Under the pieces are notes generated by a model, which was not told the origin of the DNA, searched no databases, and saw only the letters and a list, made by a program, of their open reading frames with translations. Positions 1-3,964 of a stretch of DNA of 5,439 bases are shown piece by piece; the first letter of the stretch is position 1; every line of letters begins with the position of its first letter. Location of the stretch: the NCBI RefSeq assembly GCF_016107705.1, contig NZ_JAEHGC010000034.1, forward strand, positions 1 to 5,439, read 5' to 3'. The position numbers were made by a program, and so were the translations under genes. The stretch is from Neobacillus cucumis. Its GTDB lineage: Bacteria > Bacillota > Bacilli > Bacillales_B > DSM-18226.

Positions 1-11
1 AAAAAGCCTAA

Positions 12-42
12 CTGGAAAGTATTTCAGTAAAAGTAGAAAGTA
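12..42. repeat. Left block of a 21-bp-phased GAAAGTA repeat
   Basis: Two GAAAGTA motifs start at 15 and 36, exactly 21 bp apart. The 26-bp segment 15-40 recurs at 202-227 with a single mismatch (A at 35, G at 222). This is therefore a separated copy of the array at 157-229. No coding function is assigned; the function is unknown. Confidence 0.8.
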
Positions 43-104
43 AGCATGAATAGGGGGATCTTCAAGCAAGGAAGTTTCGCAAAAATGGAATGAATATTAC
101 CTGT

Positions 105-128
105 GCCAGGCAAACGCCTGGCGATTTT
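105..128 (+). terminator. GC-rich hairpin followed by a short T run
   Basis: GCCAGGC (105-111) and GCCTGGC (116-122) form a perfect 7-bp stem with a 4-base AAAC loop. T104 and G123 can add a wobble pair. TTTT follows at 125-128 on the + strand, as in a weak intrinsic terminator. It could end a gene lying left of the window. Because it sits between the two blocks of the GAAAGTA repeat, it could instead be part of that repetitive element. Hairpins of this sort are common between genes in Bacillaceae. Confidence 0.5.
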
Positions 129-156
129 AAGTGGAAAAATAGGTTTAAACAGGGAA

Positions 157-229
157 GTGGAAAGTATCTGGAGCAAAGTGGAAAGTAAAAAAGTCTTACT
201 AGAAAGTATTTCAGTAAAAGTGGAAAGAA
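157..229. repeat. Tandem GAAAGTA array, 21-bp period
   Basis: GAAAGTA or GAAAGAA motifs start at 160, 181, 202 and 223, each exactly 21 bp after the last. Three of them are preceded by GTG (157, 178, 220) and one by CTA. Bases between motifs diverge more than the motifs, but the 26-bp segments at 160-185 and 202-227 agree at 20 of 26 positions. The spacing equals two helical turns, so the motifs face the same side of DNA. Iteron-like protein binding or a dispersed intergenic repeat family are both possible. The function is not determined. Confidence 0.75.
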
Positions 230-353
230 AAATATAGGAAGAGAACCCAAAGGCGAATTCCATGCCTATTTAAGTTCAAAAAACGTTCAATAAAATAAAC
301 TTTTTATGAAGGGGAATTAAAATAAAAAGGAGAAACCATAAAAAAAGAAAGGA
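230..353 (+). other. AT-rich leader upstream of the NERD gene
   Basis: This stretch is AT-rich and has no open reading frame of note. GTTCAA occurs twice, at 274-279 and 285-290, 11 bp apart. TAAAAT hexamers at 291-296 and 318-323 could serve as -10 elements, but neither has a good -35 at 16-18 bp, so no promoter is called. A purine-rich AAAAGGAG lies at 325-332, which is 21 bases before the assigned ATG and too far for normal spacing. Confidence 0.4.
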
Positions 354-1325
354 ATGATTCTATTGGACCTAAAACCCTGTACCATACCCCCAATTATCCC
401 CAAACTAGAGGCTGCAATTAGAGCACTTCCCACGGATCACCCTTCATTACTGGCAATACTGCAAGATCATAATAATAAAATGCGAGGATATAAAGGCCAA
501 AAATCACTCGTGTTCTATTTAGACCAGCTTTCCAAGAAAAAATATGATATCATCCACGATCTTCGGCTCTTCGATGGAAAATATTTTTTTCAATTCGATA
601 TCCTTCTAATATGCACTTCATTCGCACTCATCATTGAAGTGAAAAATAGGGGCGGAGAAATCATTTTTGAAAGGAATTTCAACCAAACCACCCTTAAACA
701 GGGCAATAAAAGAACAAGGATATCCAACCCAGTCCTTCAGGCAAAGACACAAGCTGAAAAGTTGAAGAAATGGCTGCAAGAACATAATTGTCCAATGTTG
801 CCTGTCCTGTACCTTTTTGTAAATAGTAAAGAGGAGACAGTTATTATAACAGAAACCCATAATTACGAAATTAACCGAAGGATCTGCAATAGTGAGGGTT
901 TATTGGAGAAAATTGAATCAATTGAAAGCAGCAGTCATGAAAGGATGGATGCAAAGGATTTAAAGAAAATCACGCGTCTTTTACTGGCAAGCCATGTACC
1001 TGAAAATTACAATATCCTTGAAAAATATAATATTTCCCCAAAAGTTCTTCTTACAGGAGTCCGTTGCCCCAAATGTGAAACCCGTCCAATGAATTATATA
1101 TACGGAAAATGGTTTTGTCCTAACTGTGGAATGAAGTCTAAAGATGCACATCTCCAGCACATAAACGATTATTTTCTTCTAATAAAGCCCACCATTACAA
1201 ATTCTGAACTTCGACAACTCTTAAAAATTGATTCCATTAAAATTGCAAATAATATCCTTACTAACTCGAAACTTCCCTTTACAGGAAAGTTTAAGGACCG
1301 TGTTTACCATCAACCCAAGAATTGA
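354..1325 (+). CDS. NERD domain (nuclease-related) protein with C-terminal zinc ribbon
   Basis: The 323-residue product carries a NERD domain at roughly residues 45-165. NERD is a PD-(D/E)xK-like fold found alone in many Bacillaceae proteins; a DNA-processing role is suspected but rarely shown. The core residues are visible: D82 in FQFDILL, then E95 and K97 in IIEVKN. The helix-1 motif, usually GxxGE, reads GYKGQ (Q49), so one usual acidic residue is replaced. Residues 238-258 form a zinc ribbon of the pattern CPxC then CPNC (C238, C241, C255, C258). A basic, helical tail of about 60 residues follows and may bind nucleic acid. No signal peptide or membrane segment is seen. An in-frame stop at 339 limits the start to ATG 354 or TTG 363. 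The AAAGGA at 348-353 is 9 bases before TTG 363 but touches ATG 354, so the TTG start is a serious alternative. ecsC follows 59 bp later on the same strand. Family assignment is firm; activity is inference. Confidence 0.85.
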   Translation: MILLDLKPCTIPPIIPKLEAAIRALPTDHPSLLAILQDHNNKMRGYKGQKSLVFYLDQLSKKKYDIIHDLRLFDGKYFFQFDILLICTSFALIIEVKNRGGEIIFERNFNQTTLKQGNKRTRISNPVLQAKTQAEKLKKWLQEHNCPMLPVLYLFVNSKEETVIITETHNYEINRRICNSEGLLEKIESIESSSHERMDAKDLKKITRLLLASHVPENYNILEKYNISPKVLLTGVRCPKCETRPMNYIYGKWFCPNCGMKSKDAHLQHINDYFLLIKPTITNSELRQLLKIDSIKIANNILTNSKLPFTGKFKDRVYHQPKN

Positions 1326-1376
1326 AACCTTTTTAAAGAGATTTTCGTAAAATATGATAAGGCCATAAAAAAGGTT
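1326..1376 (+). promoter_or_regulatory. Inverted repeat masking the ecsC ribosome binding site
   Basis: AACCTTTTT at 1326-1334, right after the NERD stop codon, is perfectly complementary to AAAAAGGTT at 1368-1376. The right arm contains the only SD-like sequence of the ecsC gene (AAAAGG, ATG at 1385). In a transcript reading through from the NERD gene the two arms could pair across a loop of about 33 bases and hide the RBS. A TATGAT at 1353-1358 inside the loop could be a -10 element for a separate ecsC transcript lacking the left arm, but its -35 is poor. The repeat is seen directly; its role is inference. Confidence 0.4.
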
Positions 1377-1384
1377 GTGTTTTC

Positions 1385-2107
1385 ATGAATGATTACGAAT
1401 TAAAGATTTATGATGAGGTAACGGATTGGAAATTTAAAATCACGAAACGCTCGGGTATGGTAAGTAGGTATTCGAAAAAAGCTCAGGGGAAAATAAACGG
1501 ATTGATTCCGGAAAAAGTTCATCAGGTCGTCACAGAGAGCATCAAAGCAATGGTAAAAACAACGTTATTTGGTTCTCAAATAACTACGAATAAACATCAA
1601 GCAAACGGCCACACCCTAAAAGAACGGGATGAATTAATGCGCAAGAAAACGGCAGCCTTTCAAAAAACCGCACTGCTTGAGGGAGCGGGAACTGGTGCGG
1701 GCGGAATCCTACTAGGACTTGCTGACTTCCCATTGCTGCTTACAATCAAAATGAAATTTCTATTTGAGGCAGCTTCCATTTATGGCTTTAACACGAATGA
1801 GTATGAAGAAAGGCTGTTTATTCTTCATGTTTTTCAGCTGGCATTTTCAAGTGATGAGGTCCGAAGGGAAACCCTTGAGAATATCGAAAATTGGGAGGAG
1901 CGAAAGCAGGTTCTCATGGAAATGGATTGGCGCAAGTTTCAGCAGGAATATCGCGATTACATCGATTTTGCTAAAATGCTGCAGCTCGTACCAGGAATCG
2001 GTGCTTTTGTCGGTGCCTATGCCAATAACAATCTCCTCAAGCATTTAGGTGAAACAGCAATGAATGCCTATAGGTTGCGGATATTAAATAAAGCCCCTGA
2101 ACTATAA
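1385..2107 (+). CDS. ecsC: EcsC family protein
   Basis: The product has 240 residues, close to the length of about 236 recalled for Bacillus subtilis EcsC. Family hallmarks are a Gly-rich hydrophobic stretch at residues 99-119 (EGAGTGAGGILLGLADFP), a helical amphipathic section that follows, and the C-terminal block LVPGIGAFVGAYANN at 201-215. EcsC is the third gene of the ecsABC locus in B. subtilis, where EcsAB is an ABC transporter linked to secretion, competence and regulated proteolysis. EcsC itself has no established biochemical role, and its hydrophobic centre suggests membrane association rather than clear spanning helices. The start ATG has AAAAGG about 10 bases upstream, a moderate RBS that an inverted repeat may cover. 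Here the gene directly upstream is a NERD gene, not ecsB. The 3' end runs into the hairpin shared with the convergent yhaA-like gene, the neighbour expected from B. subtilis. Orthology is well supported by sequence and by that neighbour. Confidence 0.88.
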   Translation: MNDYELKIYDEVTDWKFKITKRSGMVSRYSKKAQGKINGLIPEKVHQVVTESIKAMVKTTLFGSQITTNKHQANGHTLKERDELMRKKTAAFQKTALLEGAGTGAGGILLGLADFPLLLTIKMKFLFEAASIYGFNTNEYEERLFILHVFQLAFSSDEVRRETLENIENWEERKQVLMEMDWRKFQQEYRDYIDFAKMLQLVPGIGAFVGAYANNNLLKHLGETAMNAYRLRILNKAPEL

Positions 2108-2121
2108 AAAATGTTCAGGGG
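2094..2121. terminator. Hairpin between the convergent ecsC and yhaA genes
   Basis: CCCCTGAAC (2094-2102) and GTTCAGGGG (2113-2121) form a perfect 9-bp stem with a 10-base A-rich loop. The left arm lies inside the last ecsC codons and the ecsC stop TAA (2105-2107) is in the loop. On the minus strand the stem is followed by CTTTATTT, which suits intrinsic termination of yhaA. On the plus strand the following bases are only moderately T-rich, so termination there may be weaker. The hairpin is 8 bp past the yhaA stop codon. Confidence 0.8.
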
Positions 2122-2129
2122 GTTAACTA

Positions 2130-3308
2130 TTACCCTTGGTTATGAATCCGAATAGCCGCTGTACCTAGTGTTTTTGCAGCGATGAGCATTGCTTTTTCAT
2201 CAATATCAAATTTAGGATGATGGTGCGGAGCTGGTTTTTCTACTCCTTCCGGTCTTGCCCCGGTGAAAAAGAACGTACCTGGAACCCTTTCCAAATAATA
2301 GGCAAAATCTTCACCGCCCATTTGCGGTTCAGTTTCCTCAATCATTGAGACCTCCGGAACCTCTTCAGCACAGGTAATAAGAAAATCTGTTTCCTTTGCA
2401 TGGTTCACAACAGCTGGATAGCCTCTTTCATACAAGAATTCAAAACGGCTGTCTGCAAGGTAACACGTTCCATGGATGATTCGTTCCATTTCTTTTTCAA
2501 TAAATGAGCGAATCTCTTCGTTAAATGTCCGCACTGTACCGACAAGCTTTGCTTTATCAGCAATGACATTAAAGGCGTTTTGGGCAGTAAAAGAACCTAC
2601 CGTTACCACCGCTGATTCTACCGGATTTACTTTTCGGCTGACAATTTGCTGGAGATTTATGACCAGCTGGGATGCGGTAACAATTGCATCTTTCGTTTTG
2701 TGCGGCTGGGCACCGTGACCGCCTTGACCTTGGATATCAATTTCAAACCGATCTGCTGCAGCCATGAATGGGCCTGTTCGGTATTGAATTTTACCAGTAG
2801 GCTCGCTGGCCCATAAATGGGTTCCAAAAATAACATCTACTCCCTCTAAGCAGCCATCTTCAATCATCGAAATTGCCCCGCCCGGTGCGTATTCTTCTGC
2901 ATGCTGATGAATGAATACATAATTACCGGCTATTTCATCCTGAAGTTCATTTAAAGCTTTTGCAAGAAATAACAGTGTTGCTGTATGACCGTCATGTCCG
3001 CATGCATGCATAACACCAGGAACGGTTGATTTATAGGGAACATCCTTTTCATCTTGGATTGGCAGGGCATCAAAATCTGCCCTTAATGCAACGGTCTTTC
3101 CTGGTTTTTTTCCATAAACCTTGGCGACCACTCCATTACCGCCAACATTTCCTTTTACCTCAATACCGAGTTTTTCATAAAAATCTTGAATGAATTTTGC
3201 TGTTTGATACTCTTTAAAGGATAATTCTGGATGCTGATGCAAATAGCGGCGAACTGAAACCATATCATCATAGTAACCTTCTAATTTAGCAAAAAGCTTA
3301 TTAAGCAT
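2130..3308 (-). CDS. yhaA: M20D family metallo-amidohydrolase (N-acyl-amino-acid hydrolase type)
   Basis: The 392-residue cytosolic enzyme belongs to peptidase family M20D, zinc-type amidohydrolases that split N-acyl or peptide-like amide bonds from amino acids (relatives of hippurate, IAA-amino acid and N-acetyl-diaminopimelate hydrolases). Metal and catalytic residues are all present: MHACGHDGH with C103 and H105, HAEE with E138 (general base) and E139, GTHLW with H164, and HHHPKFD with H363. The dimerisation (lid) domain spans roughly residues 185-295, with GQGGHGAQPH at 194-203. The N-terminal RRYLHQHPELSF block is typical. Length is normal and no residue is missing. The start ATG at 3308 follows GGAGGG (3319-3314) with 5-base spacing, a strong RBS. 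The gene converges on ecsC, as I recall for yhaA in B. subtilis, which supports the symbol. A promoter and a palindrome lie upstream. The natural substrate cannot be read from the sequence. Confidence 0.88.
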   Translation of the reverse strand: MLNKLFAKLEGYYDDMVSVRRYLHQHPELSFKEYQTAKFIQDFYEKLGIEVKGNVGGNGVVAKVYGKKPGKTVALRADFDALPIQDEKDVPYKSTVPGVMHACGHDGHTATLLFLAKALNELQDEIAGNYVFIHQHAEEYAPGGAISMIEDGCLEGVDVIFGTHLWASEPTGKIQYRTGPFMAAADRFEIDIQGQGGHGAQPHKTKDAIVTASQLVINLQQIVSRKVNPVESAVVTVGSFTAQNAFNVIADKAKLVGTVRTFNEEIRSFIEKEMERIIHGTCYLADSRFEFLYERGYPAVVNHAKETDFLITCAEEVPEVSMIEETEPQMGGEDFAYYLERVPGTFFFTGARPEGVEKPAPHHHPKFDIDEKAMLIAAKTLGTAAIRIHNQG

Positions 3309-3335
3309 GAAATCCCTCCAAGATTATTAATTTTT

Positions 3336-3363
3336 AAAATAGTAACTATTTTTATACTATTTT
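3336..3363. promoter_or_regulatory. Candidate operator upstream of yhaA: palindrome plus a third half-site
   Basis: AAAATAGT (3336-3343) and ACTATTTT (3345-3352) form a perfect palindrome around A3344. A further exact ACTATTTT at 3356-3363 starts 11 bp after the previous one, one helical turn away, and overlaps the predicted yhaA -10 box. Such an arrangement between -10 and RBS suits a dimeric repressor. No specific regulator is recognised, and AT-rich composition makes chance more likely than usual. Confidence 0.45.
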
Positions 3364-3387
3364 ACCACTCTTTCATAAATATGTAGA
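3359..3387 (-). promoter_or_regulatory. Predicted sigma-A promoter of yhaA
   Basis: On the minus strand TCTACA (3387-3382, four of six matches to TTGACA) is followed after 17 bp by TAAAAT (3364-3359, five of six matches to TATAAT). This gives a leader of about 45 bases before the ATG at 3308. It lies between the terminator of the upstream remnant and the yhaA RBS, which is the right place for a promoter. Confidence 0.5.
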
Positions 3388-3393
3388 ATAATT

Positions 3394-3419
3394 GAAAAAG
3401 AAGCCGGTTCAGCCAGCCT
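3394..3419 (-). terminator. Rho-independent terminator after the recombinase remnant
   Basis: On the minus strand AGGCTGG (3419-3413) pairs with CCGGCTT (3407-3401) around a 5-base loop, with two G-U pairs, and is followed by CTTTTTC (3400-3394). The same stem on the plus strand would have A-C mismatches, so the direction is minus. It would shield the yhaA promoter from read-through coming from the relic region. Confidence 0.7.
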
Positions 3420-3421
3420 CT

Positions 3422-3724
3422 TTAAGTAGCAGTTTTTCTTCCAGATACCATCCTTCCACGGATGATTTGCCATTCTTCATGGAATAAAAAGAGTTCCATC
3501 CGTAGCATTCTAAGGTCATTTTCATCTGTGCATTAATCACGCGGTTAGGCGTAATGATAAGAATCTCATTTTGGGTCAAAATTTCATAAAATACCAGCAT
3601 CCTTTTGGCTGCCAAGGCTTAAACGTGAAATGTCTTTTACGACAATGGCATCATATTTTTCTTATTAATCCCCTCTATGATCCTTTTCATTTCATGTTTT
3701 TTTTCAAGGAGCGGCAGATGTGTT
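3422..3724 (-). pseudogene. Serine recombinase (resolvase family) remnant, multiply frameshifted
   Basis: Read in shifting minus-strand frames, the region encodes the middle of a serine recombinase catalytic domain. The pieces, in order, are LPLLEKKHEMKRIIEGINKK (to about 3661); KYDAIVVKDISRL and onward to QKDAGIL (about 3658-3587); YEILTQNEILIITPNRVIN (3588-3532); and DENDLRMLRMELFLFHEEW followed by IIRGRMVSGR (3526-3433). KDISRL, the NDxxxLRM region and the ExxxIxxRMxxGR helix are hallmarks of the family. At least three frameshifts are needed, near 3656-3661 (an A run), 3588 and 3526-3531. The last frame ends at a TAA at 3424-3422, before any DNA-binding domain. The N-terminal segment with the nucleophilic serine is missing. 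An open stretch of 68 codons at 3409-3615 exists but mixes true and shifted frames and should not be called a gene. The remnant abuts a GMC oxidoreductase fragment on its upstream side. Confidence 0.75.
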
Positions 3725-3816
3725 GCCATCAACAGTAAAAGGGATAATCTGTGCATCTGCAACAATTAAATTATTGACTCCATGTACTCTCCCAAAAGAA
3801 TCAACTACACCACCGA
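3704..3816 (-). pseudogene. C-terminal remnant of a GMC family oxidoreductase
   Basis: The minus-strand frame ending at TGA 3706-3704 reads VVDSFGRVHGVNNLIVADA, then QIIPFTVDGNTSAA. This matches the C-terminal signature of GMC flavoenzymes, where a V-D-x-x-x-R-V-x-G-V-x-N-L-x-V-x-D-x-S core is followed by a catalytic-loop region. Only about 35 codons are present; the FAD-binding N-terminus and the bulk of a ~500-residue protein are absent. Upstream of about 3816 the frame stays open but no longer looks like GMC. The final alanines run straight into the serine recombinase remnant in another frame, so the gene was probably cut here. Assignment rests on one short block. Confidence 0.6.
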
Positions 3817-3876
3817 CGCTTTCCAAAAAGGTTTTTTTATTCAAATATTTTTTTACTGGTAGCAAAAAATCTCTAA

Positions 3877-3905
3877 TTGACAATCAATATCAATGAAAAT
3901 ACAAT
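3877..3905 (+). promoter_or_regulatory. Near-consensus sigma-A promoter of efeU
   Basis: TTGACA (3877-3882) is a perfect -35 hexamer. After exactly 17 bp, TACAAT (3900-3905) matches five of six bases of TATAAT. Transcription should begin near 3912, giving a leader of about 50 bases. A Fur-box-like sequence overlaps the -35 and spacer. Confidence 0.8.
3878..3892 (+). promoter_or_regulatory. Fur box 1, overlapping the efeU -35
   Basis: TGACAATCAATATCA matches the 7-1-7 Fur consensus TGATAATNATTATCA at 12 of 14 fixed positions. It overlaps the -35 hexamer, so binding by iron-loaded Fur would block RNA polymerase. Iron repression of FTR1/EfeUOB transporters is well known in Bacillus; the site here is predicted. 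Confidence 0.7.
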
Positions 3906-3920
3906 TGTTTTAGATGAAAT

Positions 3921-3935
3921 TGAAATTCGTTATCA
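3921..3935 (+). promoter_or_regulatory. Fur box 2, in the efeU leader
   Basis: TGAAATTCGTTATCA matches TGATAATNATTATCA at 11 of 14 fixed positions. It sits about 10 bases past the expected start of transcription. Together with the site at 3878-3892 it would allow two Fur dimers to cover the promoter. Confidence 0.55.
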
Positions 3936-3950
3936 ATTGTCTGACTTCAC

Positions 3951-3957
3951 AAGGAGG
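3951..3957 (+). promoter_or_regulatory. Strong ribosome binding site of efeU
   Basis: AAGGAGG at 3951-3957 is a full anti-SD complement 7 bases before the ATG at 3965. It fixes the start of the permease gene, which otherwise has internal ATG and TTG codons. Confidence 0.9.
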
Positions 3958-3964
3958 ATCCTTT

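Noticed and set aside
143..167. Possible sigma-B promoter, GTTTAA and AAGTAT with a 13-bp gap
   Set aside because: The -10 matches only four of six bases, lies inside the repeat array, and would leave a leader of nearly 190 bases before the NERD gene.
12..229. CRISPR array
   Set aside because: The repeated motif is short, steps are only 21 bp, there are no unique spacers of 30 bp or more, and no cas gene is present.
24..263. Minus-strand open frame of 79 codons, with a second overlapping frame at 62-250
   Set aside because: The frame is open because the 21-bp repeat is a multiple of three and contains no stop. The peptide is a low-complexity Leu/Ser/Phe heptad pattern with no RBS, so it is a by-product of the array.
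1764..2048. 94-codon plus frame and a 65-codon minus frame within ecsC
   Set aside because: Both overlap the well-supported ecsC frame and show no conserved features or translation signals.
3409..3615. 68-codon minus-strand open frame as a small gene
   Set aside because: Its first half matches the recombinase in frame but the second half is a shifted reading of the conserved helix. It is part of the pseudogene and has no RBS of its own.
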